This document shows, one piece after another, positions 23,108 to 29,981 of a DNA stretch of 38,420 nt. Below the pieces are notes generated by a model that made no database searches, had not been told where the DNA came from, and saw only the letters and a program-made list of their open reading frames with translations. A program made the translations under genes and the position numbers. The number at the start of each line of letters is the position of its first letter. The first letter of the stretch is position 1. The DNA lies in contig CAZLNO010000024.1 in the NCBI GenBank assembly GCA_964561005.1, forward strand, positions 1-38,420, written 5' to 3'. This stretch comes from CAZLNO01 sp964561005. Lineage in GTDB: Bacteria > Pseudomonadota > Alphaproteobacteria > Kiloniellales > Rhodovibrionaceae.

Positions 23108-23326
23108 ATGCTTGGCTGGACGATATTCTCGACGATCTGCCGCAGCGAACTGGAGCTCCTGGCCGCGGAGCTTGACGACGACGGCCAGCGCCGGACGCCC
23201 GCGCCCGCCGCGCGCCGCCGCTGGACCGACGTGGTCAAGGAGGCCTGCGCCCGGATGATCGAGTTGCACGAGCAGCGCTGCGCCGTGCGCGCCACCCCCT
23301 GGAGCTTCCCCGCCGGCCGCCGCTGA
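23108..23326 (+). CDS. small hypothetical protein under sigma-54 promoter
   Basis: A 72-residue protein starting MLGWTIFSTICRSELELL with GGGAGG six bases before the ATG. It is mostly helical-looking: an N-terminal amphipathic helix (1-20), an acidic/basic linker (AAELDDDGQRRTPAPAARRR), a second helix (VVKEACARMIELHEQ) and a basic tail. It has two cysteines and no signal peptide. No family was recognised. A well-formed sigma-54 promoter and Shine-Dalgarno argue that it is expressed, probably under nitrogen or another activator-dependent signal. Neighbours are a scaffold gap upstream and the convergent YceI gene downstream. Confidence 0.6.
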   Translation: MLGWTIFSTICRSELELLAAELDDDGQRRTPAPAARRRWTDVVKEACARMIELHEQRCAVRATPWSFPAGRR

Positions 23327-23398
23327 ACCCACGCGCTCTTGTCGGCGGGCGCGGGTTCGCCCATCGACGCCCGCCGCGAACGCGAAGCGTCCGACAGT

Positions 23399-24001
23399 TT
23401 ATTTCGGCTGGCGAATCGCCTCGAATTCGATGATCAGATCGATCTCGTCACCGACCCAGCCGTTGTCCACCGCGTAGGTCATGCCGAAGTCCGAGCGCTC
23501 GATCGTCCCGCGCGCCGAGATGCCGATGGCGTAGTGCTTGTCGCCGAAGGGATAGCGCCGCGCGCCGGCCAGTTCGACGTCGAGCGTCAGCGGCCGGGTG
23601 ACGCCGAGCAGCGTCAGCTCGCCCTTCAGCTTGCCGGTCTCCTCCCCCGTCTTCACCGCCTCGTCCGCCGTGAAGGTCATCGTCGGATATTCCTTCGCGT
23701 TGAGGAAATCCGGGCCGCGCAGATGCTCGTCGCGCTTTTCGTGGTTGGTGAAGACGCTATCCGTCCGCACCACGATCTCGACGTCGGAGACGGTGCCCGC
23801 CTCGGCGTCGTAGGTGAAGGAACCGCTGGCCTCGCGGAACATGCCGACGGTGTCGGCCAGGCCGACGTGGTGGGTCATGAAGACGATGGCGAAGTGCTCG
23901 GGGTCCAGCTTGAACTCGCGCGGCTCGGCCTTCGCCGGGACGGCGGCGAAGGCGGCGGACAGCAGCAATGCAAACGCGGCGGCAAGACGGCGGATCGACA
24001 T
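23399..24001 (-). CDS. YceI-family periplasmic lipid-binding protein
   Basis: A 200-residue exported protein. The signal peptide is residues 1-25 (LAAAFALLLSAAFAAVPAKA, cleavage before EP). The mature part follows the YceI lipocalin-like barrel: FKLDPEHFAIVFMTHHVGLADTVGMF, VSDVEIVVRTDSV, HLRGPDFLNAKEYPTMTF, GELTLLGVTRPLTLDVEL, RGTIERSDFGM. The family binds long polyisoprenoid or other hydrophobic molecules in the periplasm; known members respond to alkaline or isoprenoid stress. GGGGAG precedes ATG 24001. It is monocistronic, convergent with the small gene at 23108. Confidence 0.93.
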   Translation of the reverse strand: MSIRRLAAAFALLLSAAFAAVPAKAEPREFKLDPEHFAIVFMTHHVGLADTVGMFREASGSFTYDAEAGTVSDVEIVVRTDSVFTNHEKRDEHLRGPDFLNAKEYPTMTFTADEAVKTGEETGKLKGELTLLGVTRPLTLDVELAGARRYPFGDKHYAIGISARGTIERSDFGMTYAVDNGWVGDEIDLIIEFEAIRQPK

Positions 24002-24153
24002 CGTGACGGCTCCCCTCTGGCGTGTGACACGGGCGTGCGGAGACGGGCTCCTGCGCCCGGTCCGCCCCGCTCCAATATGCGTGCCCGCGCCGCCGGAGCC
24101 AACCCGGGAAGGCGTGGCGCAGCCGCGGGATGCACGCTGACCCGTTGAAAAAC

Positions 24154-24182
24154 TTGACCTCCTTACCGACTTGGGTCATGAT
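24154..24182 (+). promoter_or_regulatory. weak promoter-like pair pointing into the repeat array
   Basis: TTGACC (24154-24159), 17 bp, CATGAT (24177-24182). Transcription would run into the 88-bp repeats at 24283, which have no good open frame with a ribosome site. The pair may be chance. Apart from this and the two repeats, nothing was recognised in the 770-bp gene-free stretch 24002-24771. Confidence 0.25.
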
Positions 24183-24282
24183 GTTCTATGATTGTTCATG
24201 CCAACGTGGGCGCGTGACGAACATGGTACACAGCCTCGCTGAACGGTCGCGGACCTTCCCACTGGCCTCGGTCATGGCTGAC

Positions 24283-24510
24283 GCGGGCGTGGCGAGGACG
24301 CACGCGCAAACGTCTGCAAGCGTCAGCATTCGTGTGCACGCGTCCGCATCGACGCTGACATTGCGGGGACGCGGGCGTGGCGAGGACGCGTGCGCGGATG
24401 TCTACAAGCGTCAACATTCGTGTGCACGCGTCCGCATCGACGCTGACATTGCGGGGACGCGAGAGTGGCGCGAACGCGTGCGCGGATGTCTACAAGCGTC
24501 AACATTCGCG
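24283..24510. repeat. 88-bp tandem repeat array, about 2.6 copies
   Basis: Unit starts are at 24283, 24371 and 24459, exactly 88 bp apart. Each begins GCG.G.GTGGCG and contains GTCTRCAAGCGTCARCATTCG and GACGCTGACATTGCGGGGAC. Units 1 and 2 are nearly identical in their second half; unit 3 keeps the first 50 bases and then diverges. The period is not a multiple of three, so the repeat is not coding. There are no unique spacers, so it is not CRISPR. Confidence 0.85.
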
Positions 24511-24544
24511 TCGACCGCCTTTCGCGTCAACGTGCCGGCGGCGG

Positions 24545-24689
24545 TTGACGCGCCTGACGGGCGCGTCCCCCTCCCTGGCCCTCCCCCAACGGGGAGGGGG
24601 CGCTGTCATTAACCTTCGTATCCAATCAGGCCGTCCCTTCCCCCTTGGGGGAAGGTTAGGATGGGGGACGCGCCCGTCAGGCGCGTCAA
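24545..24689. repeat. MITE-like palindromic element, copy 2, with 27-bp perfect inverted ends
   Basis: The left end 24545-24571 (TTGACGCGCC...GTCCCCC) and right end 24663-24689 are perfect inverted repeats of 27 bases. The core has CCCTCCCCC/GGGGAGGGG and CCTTCCCCC/GGGGGAAGG arms and GCTGTCAT, shared with the element at 4017-4218. A 19-base direct repeat GCGTCAACGTGCCGGCGGC lies at 24524-24542 and 24683-24701, overlapping the right end. No open frame. The next gene starts 82 bases further on. Confidence 0.8.
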
Positions 24690-24771
24690 CGTGCCGGCGG
24701 CCGAACCCTCGCGCTCGACAAGAGCGTGGGCTAGAATCGCCGCCTCCGCCCACCGTCCCAGGACCCGCGCC

Positions 24772-25746
24772 ATGAGCGAGACCGCCCGCGCCTTCTGGAT
24801 TGCCGCCCCCGGCCGCGGCGAGATTCGCGAGGCCGCGGTTGCCGCGCCGGCGCCCGGCGAGGTGCGGGTGCGCGCGCTGTACAGCGGCATCAGCCGCGGC
24901 ACCGAGGGCCTGGTGTTCGACGGCCAGGTCCCGGAGAGCGAGGTCGACCGCATGCGCGCGCCCTTCCAGGAAGGCGACTTTCCCGCGCCGGTCAAGTACG
25001 GCTATGCCAGCGTCGGGGTCGTCGAGGAAGGCTCCGGGGCGTTGCGGGGACAGCGCGTGTTCTGCCTGCATCCCCACCAGACACGCTATGCCGTGCCCGC
25101 CGCCGCCGTGGTGCCGCTTCCCGAGGGCGTGCCGCCGGACCGCGCCGTGCTGGCGGCCAACCTGGAGACCGCCGTGAACGCGCTCTGGGACGCCGGGCCG
25201 CGCCTGGGCGATCGCGTCGCCGTGGTCGGCGCCGGTACCGTCGGCTGCCTCTGCGCCGCCCTGGCCGCCCGCATCCCCGGCACGCAGGTGCAGCTCATCG
25301 ACATCGACCCGGGCAAGGAAGCGGCGGCGCAGGCCCTCGGTGTCGCCTTCGCCGCGCCGGACACGGCCGAGGGCGAGGCCGATCTGGTGCTGCACGCCAG
25401 CGGCCACGCCGACGGCCTGCGCACGGCGCTGGAGCTGGCCGGGTTCGAGGCGACGGTGATGGAGCTGTCCTGGTACGGCACGCGGGAGGTGCCGCTGCCG
25501 CTGGGTCGCGCCTTTCACGCCAAGCGGCTGACCCTGGCGTCCTCGCAGGTGGGCAGCGTCAGCCCGGTGCGCCGCGCGCGCTGGAGCCATCGCCGCCGCC
25601 TGGCCCTCGCCCTCGAGCTGCTGCGCGACGCCCGCTTCGACGCGCTGATCACGGGCGAAAGCGCCTTCGACTCCCTGCCGGAGACGATGGCCCGGCTGGC
25701 GCGCGATCCGGCCGGGACGCTGTGCCACCGCATCGTCTACGATTGA
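24772..25746 (+). CDS. MDR-superfamily zinc-type alcohol dehydrogenase-like protein
   Basis: A 324-residue medium-chain dehydrogenase. The GroES-like N-domain contains ALYSGISRGTEGLVFDGQVP: a Ser replaces the catalytic-zinc Cys of classical alcohol dehydrogenases. The Rossmann motif VAVVGAGTVGCL is near 149-160, followed by LIDIDPGKEAAAQALG. Later motifs are MELSWYGTREVPLPLG and SSQVG. It oxidises or reduces an unknown substrate with NAD(P). AGGA is nine bases before ATG 24772. First of four tightly spaced genes with a pterin synthase homologue, a glycosyltransferase and a methyltransferase; the close spacing implies one pathway. The upstream spacer is the MITE-like repeat. Confidence 0.88.
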   Translation: MSETARAFWIAAPGRGEIREAAVAAPAPGEVRVRALYSGISRGTEGLVFDGQVPESEVDRMRAPFQEGDFPAPVKYGYASVGVVEEGSGALRGQRVFCLHPHQTRYAVPAAAVVPLPEGVPPDRAVLAANLETAVNALWDAGPRLGDRVAVVGAGTVGCLCAALAARIPGTQVQLIDIDPGKEAAAQALGVAFAAPDTAEGEADLVLHASGHADGLRTALELAGFEATVMELSWYGTREVPLPLGRAFHAKRLTLASSQVGSVSPVRRARWSHRRRLALALELLRDARFDALITGESAFDSLPETMARLARDPAGTLCHRIVYD

Positions 25747-25779
25747 CCGATTCCACTCCCCTTCCCGAGCGAGGTGCCG

Positions 25780-26193
25780 ATGTTCTCCGTCACGGTTCGC
25801 GACCGCTTCATGATCGCCCACAGCTTTCGCGGCGAGCTGTTCGGCCCCGCACAGCGCCTGCACGGCGCCACCTACGTGGTCGACGCCACCTTCCGGCGGC
25901 CCGCGCTGAATGACGACGGCGTCGTGGTCGACATCGCCGCCGCCGGCAACCTGCTGGGCGGCGTGCTGGGCGAGTTCAACTTCCACAACCTGGACGAGCT
26001 GCCCGGGCTGGCCGGCCGGAACACCACGACGGAGTTCATGGCGAAGGTGATTTTCGACCGCCTTGCCGCGCAAATCGCAAAGGGCGCGCTGGGCGACGAC
26101 GGTCGGGCGCTGACCGGGCTGAAGGTCTCGCTGGCCGAGTCCGACGTGGCCTGGGCCGCCTATGAAGGCGCGTTGCCCACGACGGGCGAATGA
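25780..26193 (+). CDS. 6-pyruvoyl-tetrahydropterin synthase/QueD homologue with altered active site
   Basis: A 137-residue T-fold protein (COG0720). It keeps His14 (MIAHSFRG), His28 in RLHGATY, the segment NFHNLDELPGLAGRNTTTEFMAKVIFDRL that aligns with DHHYLN...NPTSE of QueD, and Glu120 (LAES). It lacks what the known enzymes need: the HGH zinc ligand pair is HGA (Ala30), the catalytic Cys four residues before His28 is Ala24, and the Asp-His pair is replaced by Asn67-Phe68. It is therefore unlikely to be a standard QueD or PTPS. The start ATG at 25780 (GAGG six bases upstream) is preferred over GTG 25774. It lies between the dehydrogenase (33 bp) and the glycosyltransferase (18 bp). Confidence 0.88.
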   Translation: MFSVTVRDRFMIAHSFRGELFGPAQRLHGATYVVDATFRRPALNDDGVVVDIAAAGNLLGGVLGEFNFHNLDELPGLAGRNTTTEFMAKVIFDRLAAQIAKGALGDDGRALTGLKVSLAESDVAWAAYEGALPTTGE

Positions 26194-26211
26194 GCGGGAG
26201 GCGGCGCGTCC

Positions 26212-27261
26212 GTGACCTGGCTGCACGTCGTCGTCCCCGGCCCGCTCGACACCCCGACCGGCGGCTTCGTCTACGACCGCCGTGTCGTGGCCGGGCTGCG
26301 CGCGCAGGGCCGCGATGTGAGGGTGCACGAGTTGCCGCCCGGCTGGCCCGCGCCCGATGCCGACGCCATGGCGGCGGCCGAGGCGGCCCTCGCCGCGCTC
26401 CCGGACGGGGCGCGCGTGCTGCTGGACGGCCTGGCGCTCGGGGTGCTGCCGGAGCTGGCCGCGCGGCATGCGGCGCGCCTGCGGCTGGTGGGGCTGGTGC
26501 ATCATCCCCTGGCCGAGGAGACCGGGCTGGACGCGGCGGCGCGCGCCCGCCTGCGCGACAGCGAGCGGCGGGCGCTGGCCGCGGTGCGCCATGTCGTCGT
26601 CACCAGCGCCTTCACGGCCGAGCGGCTGCTGGACTACGGTGTCGACCGGGCGCGGCTGAGCGTGGTGCCGCCGGGCGTCGATCCGGCGCCGCTGGCGACC
26701 GGCTCGACGGGACCGGGCCCGCGGCTGCTCTGCGTCGCCAGCCTGACGCCGCGCAAGGGGCACGACGTGCTGCTGAACGCCCTGGCCGGCCTGGCCGACC
26801 GCGTTTGGCGGCTGGAACTGGTCGGCAGCGACACCCTGGCGGTGCGCCACGCCGCCGGCCTGCGGCGGCTGTGCGGGCGGCTGGGCCTGGAGGGCCGGGT
26901 GCGCTTCCGCGGCGAACTGCACGGCGCGGCGCTGGAACAGGCGTACGATGAAGCCGACCTTTTCGTCCTGGCCTCGCACTACGAGGGCTATGGCATGGTG
27001 CTGACCGAGGCGGTGGCGCGCGGCCTGCCGGTGGTGGCGACGGCGGGCGGCGCGGTGGCCGACACCCTGCCGGCGGGCAGCGGACTGCTGGCGCCGCCGG
27101 GCGAGGTCGCGGCGCTGCGCGGCGCCCTGGGGCGGGTCCTGGACGAGCCCGAGCTGCGCGAGCGGCTGGTCGCCGGCGCGCGGGCCGCGCGGGCGCGTCT
27201 GTCGACCTGGGCGCGGACGGCCGAGCAACTTGCCGCGGAGCTGGACCGGGCGGTGCCATGA
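26212..27261 (+). CDS. GT4-family glycosyltransferase
   Basis: A 349-residue retaining glycosyltransferase of the GT-B fold. The N-domain holds PTGGFVYDRRVVAGLRAQG and LVHHPLAEETGL. The C-domain has LLCVASLTPRKGHDVLLNAL and the donor-binding EX7E motif HYEGYGMVLTEAVARGLPVVAT (Glu259 and Glu267 approximately). It is cytosolic or peripheral. It starts with GTG 26212 behind GGGAGG; no better ATG exists in frame near the N-terminus. Its 3' end overlaps the methyltransferase start as ATGA. In this operon it would add a sugar to the molecule made by the pterin-synthase homologue; acceptor and sugar are unknown. PgtA-type pterin glucosyltransferases of cyanobacteria are a possible parallel (analogy only). 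Confidence 0.9.
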   Translation: MTWLHVVVPGPLDTPTGGFVYDRRVVAGLRAQGRDVRVHELPPGWPAPDADAMAAAEAALAALPDGARVLLDGLALGVLPELAARHAARLRLVGLVHHPLAEETGLDAAARARLRDSERRALAAVRHVVVTSAFTAERLLDYGVDRARLSVVPPGVDPAPLATGSTGPGPRLLCVASLTPRKGHDVLLNALAGLADRVWRLELVGSDTLAVRHAAGLRRLCGRLGLEGRVRFRGELHGAALEQAYDEADLFVLASHYEGYGMVLTEAVARGLPVVATAGGAVADTLPAGSGLLAPPGEVAALRGALGRVLDEPELRERLVAGARAARARLSTWARTAEQLAAELDRAVP

Positions 27262-28148
27262 CAGGCTTCGACAGCGACTGGCTGCGCCTGCGCGAAGCCG
27301 CCGACGCCCGCGCCCGCGCCGGGGTTCTGGAGCATCTGCTGGTGCGCGCGCTGCCCCGGCGCGAGGCGCTCCGGGTCGCCGACCTCGGCTGCGGCAACGC
27401 CAACAACCTGCGCCATCTGGCACCGCTCCTGGGCCGGCGGCAGCACTGGCGGCTGCTCGACTCCGACCCGGCGCTGCTGGCCGCCGTGCCGGACGAGCTC
27501 GCGGCCTGGGCGGCGACGCGCGGCTGGGATTTCAGGGAGGACGGGGCGGGCCTGCACCTCTCCGGGCCGGAAGCCCACGTCACCGTCGCCCGCGAACGAG
27601 CCGATCTGGCGACGGCGCCGCTGCCGGTGCAGGGGCTGGACCTCGTCACCGGCTCGGCGCTGCTGGACCTGGTGTCGCAGGACTGGCTGGCCCGGCTGGC
27701 GGCGCGCTGCGCGGCGGAGAGCGCCGCCGCGTTCTTCGTGCTGAGCTACGACGGGCGGATCGCCTGGGCGCCCCCCGATGGCTTCGACGACGAATTGCGC
27801 GCCCTGGTGAACCGGCACCAGCGGCGCGACAAGGGCTTCGGCCCGGCGCTGGGGCCAGGAGCGCATGCGGCGGCGATGGCGGTGTTCCGCGCCGAGGGCT
27901 TTCAGGTGGACGACGCGGCCAGCGACTGGCGCCTGACGCCCGAGGACGCGCGACTGCAGCAATACCTGCACGCCGGATGGGCCGCCGCCGCCGCCGAGAT
28001 GGCGCCGGAGCGCCAGGACGCCATCCGGGCCTGGCTGACGCGGCGCATCGACCTGCTGGCCGCGGGCACGGCGCACGTCAGCGTGGGACACATGGACCTG
28101 CTGGCGCTGCCGAGCGGCCGACCGGAAAGCGGGCAGGATGCGCAGTAG
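27258..28148 (+). CDS. class I SAM-dependent methyltransferase
   Basis: A 296-residue Rossmann-fold methyltransferase with SAM motif I RVADLGCGNANNLRHLA (39-55), an acidic ribose-binding position in LLDSDPALL, and LDLVTGSALLDLVSQDWL as motif III-like. It has no membrane segment. ATG 27258 overlaps the glycosyltransferase stop. It is the last gene of the four-gene operon and probably tailors the glycosylated product. A hairpin begins on its stop codon. Confidence 0.88.
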   Translation: MTGFDSDWLRLREAADARARAGVLEHLLVRALPRREALRVADLGCGNANNLRHLAPLLGRRQHWRLLDSDPALLAAVPDELAAWAATRGWDFREDGAGLHLSGPEAHVTVARERADLATAPLPVQGLDLVTGSALLDLVSQDWLARLAARCAAESAAAFFVLSYDGRIAWAPPDGFDDELRALVNRHQRRDKGFGPALGPGAHAAAMAVFRAEGFQVDDAASDWRLTPEDARLQQYLHAGWAAAAAEMAPERQDAIRAWLTRRIDLLAAGTAHVSVGHMDLLALPSGRPESGQDAQ

Positions 28149-28170
28149 GGCAGGCCCAGGCCCGCCCTAC
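28145..28170. terminator. hairpin between convergent genes
   Basis: GTAGGGC-a-GGCC-ca-GGCC-c-GCCCTAC starts just before the methyltransferase stop. There is no T tract on either strand, but it fills most of the 55-bp convergent spacer, so it may serve both transcripts. Confidence 0.5.
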
Positions 28171-28203
28171 CCCCGCCACTTTCCGTGCCTCCGCGCCGTG
28201 CCG

Positions 28204-29547
28204 TCAAAACCGCAGCACGGCCTGCACGGTGACGATGTCGATGGCGCTTTCGAATTCCACGTCCAGGTTGCCGCGGAAGGTCTCCCCGGGGTCGGTGGCG
28301 TCCAGCGAGACGGTGGAGTCGTCCACGAAGATGTGGGTGTAGCCCGCATCGACGGAGAACCAGCTATACGGCCGGTAATGGGCGCCGATGGCGATCCACT
28401 GCCGGTCGTTGCCCGGAATGCGCGGCGTGCGGGTGTCGTCCGGAATCGGCGATTCGTCGAAGGCCACGCCGGCGCGCAGCGCGAGGTCGTCTTGCGGGCG
28501 ATAGGTCACGCCCAGGGCGCCGAACCACGAATCGTCCCAGTCCTCGTTGGTGAAGCTGTCGGGCTGCGCCGGGTTGTCGAACTGGATCCGCAGTTCGTCG
28601 AACTTGGACCAGATGGTGTACTGGGCCTCGCCCATCACGGCCCAGCGGTCGTTGAACTCGTGGTAGAAGCCCAGGCTCGCCATGTCCGGCGTGGTCAGGC
28701 TGGCCTTGGCGTCAGTGTCGGTGAAACTGCCGGAAGCCGCCTGGATGGTCTGGCCGACCCCGGCCCCGTCAAGCTGGAAATCGACACCGCCGGACAGGGT
28801 GTGCGCCACCTGGCTGCGATAGGCGACGCCGATGCGGGTGCGCTCGTCCGGCTCGATCATGGCGCCGACGTTAAAGCCGAAGCCCCAGTCGTCGCCCTCC
28901 AGCTCGGACTTGCCGTCCTGCTGCCCCGGCACCGCGAAGGGGATGCCGCTGGCCGCGCCGATGCTGCCGAAGTCGACCGCATTGGACAGGTCCGCGTCGG
29001 CGTACTGGGCCTGCAGGCCGATGCCGAGCGACAGCTCGTCGAGCACCTTGTAGGCCACGTTCGGGTTGATGTTGATCGTGGCCAGCTCCGAGTTCAGCGC
29101 GTGATAGCGGCCCACCCAGTCGTCGTTGTAGTCGGTCTCCAGCCCGAAGGGCGCGTTGATTCCCAGCCCCAGCTTCAGCCGGTCGCTGAGCGAATGCATG
29201 GCGTAGAGCGTCGGGACGAAGGCGTCCTCGCTGATGTCACTGCCGCCGTCGCCGCCGGCGATCGGCACGCCGGCGATCGTGCTGCCGGAGGCGTCCTTCG
29301 GCTCGGAGCGCGGGGCGATGTAGCTGACGCCCGTCTGGAACTGCGTGCCGCTGTGCCGGGTCAGGCCCGCCGGGTTGAAGAACATGTAGCTGATGTCCGC
29401 CGCCTCGGCGGTGGCGCCGGCAAACGCGTTGCCCAGAGCCGAAGGCGACTGCTCCTTGATGGCGAAACCGGCGCCCCAGGCCGCCGTGCCCGCCAGACAG
29501 ACGCCCGCCGCGCCCCAGGCGGCAAGCGCATAACGAAGACCTTTCAT
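28204..29547 (-). CDS. fadL: FadL-family outer-membrane fatty acid transporter
   Basis: A 447-residue outer-membrane beta-barrel that admits long-chain fatty acids or other hydrophobic compounds. The signal peptide is 1-26 (cleavage likely after AWG). The mature N-terminus GFAIKEQSPSALGNAFAGATAEAADISYMFFNPAGLTR carries the family NPA plug motif. Alternating strands follow, ending in the terminal Phe (AVLRF) needed for barrel assembly. ATG 29547 is right after GGGGGAGG; upstream in-frame codons to 29658 are rejected because the signal peptide would be buried. The first upstream 220 bp is followed by a scaffold gap. It neighbours the acyl-CoA ligase and beta-oxidation genes, which suits a fatty acid uptake role. 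Confidence 0.94.
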   Translation of the reverse strand: MKGLRYALAAWGAAGVCLAGTAAWGAGFAIKEQSPSALGNAFAGATAEAADISYMFFNPAGLTRHSGTQFQTGVSYIAPRSEPKDASGSTIAGVPIAGGDGGSDISEDAFVPTLYAMHSLSDRLKLGLGINAPFGLETDYNDDWVGRYHALNSELATININPNVAYKVLDELSLGIGLQAQYADADLSNAVDFGSIGAASGIPFAVPGQQDGKSELEGDDWGFGFNVGAMIEPDERTRIGVAYRSQVAHTLSGGVDFQLDGAGVGQTIQAASGSFTDTDAKASLTTPDMASLGFYHEFNDRWAVMGEAQYTIWSKFDELRIQFDNPAQPDSFTNEDWDDSWFGALGVTYRPQDDLALRAGVAFDESPIPDDTRTPRIPGNDRQWIAIGAHYRPYSWFSVDAGYTHIFVDDSTVSLDATDPGETFRGNLDVEFESAIDIVTVQAVLRF

Positions 29548-29767
29548 GGACCTCCCCCGAATGCTGTTGGTCGACACACCGTCATGTTCCGGCCCGATCC
29601 CCGGAGGCGAACAACCACGGGTCGCCCCGATGACGAACACGTGAAGGCTGACACGCAATCCCTCTCAGCTACCAGCCTCGCGTTGACAAGGTGTTACCAC
29701 GATGCGCTCCACATCAAAATATTGTGAAGGCCTCGCCGTTACACCGTGTGAGCGAGCACGCCGGCGA

Positions 29768-29867
29768 NNNNNNNNNNNNNNNNNNNNNNNNNNNNNNNNN
29801 NNNNNNNNNNNNNNNNNNNNNNNNNNNNNNNNNNNNNNNNNNNNNNNNNNNNNNNNNNNNNNNNNNN
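29768..29867. other. assembly gap (100 N)
   Basis: Exactly 100 N of unknown true length. In the gene-free stretch 29548-29981 around it, the sequence before the gap (29548-29767) is the fadL upstream region, and the 114 bases after it lead into the acyl-CoA ligase. No gene, repeat or clear promoter was recognised in either part. Confidence 0.95.
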
Positions 29868-29981
29868 AAAGCCCGAACGGGAGCGACGGAGATGAAGCAA
29901 GCCCCTTGCCGCCGATTCCGGCCCCAGCCGGCCCGGCACGCCGCCCGTCGCGAATGGTCTTGACGCGAGGAAGCCTTGGCC

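Noticed and set aside
22598..23326. One open frame reading through the N run
   Set aside because: The gap length is unknown, so continuity across it is an artefact of translating N as X.
24283..24510. CRISPR array
   Set aside because: Units are contiguous 88-bp copies with no unique spacers, and no cas gene is present.
24499..27423. 974-codon open frame on the minus strand across the dehydrogenase-PTPS-GT-MT operon
   Set aside because: It is antisense to four genes with clear motifs, has no recognisable domain and a composition typical of GC-rich shadow frames.
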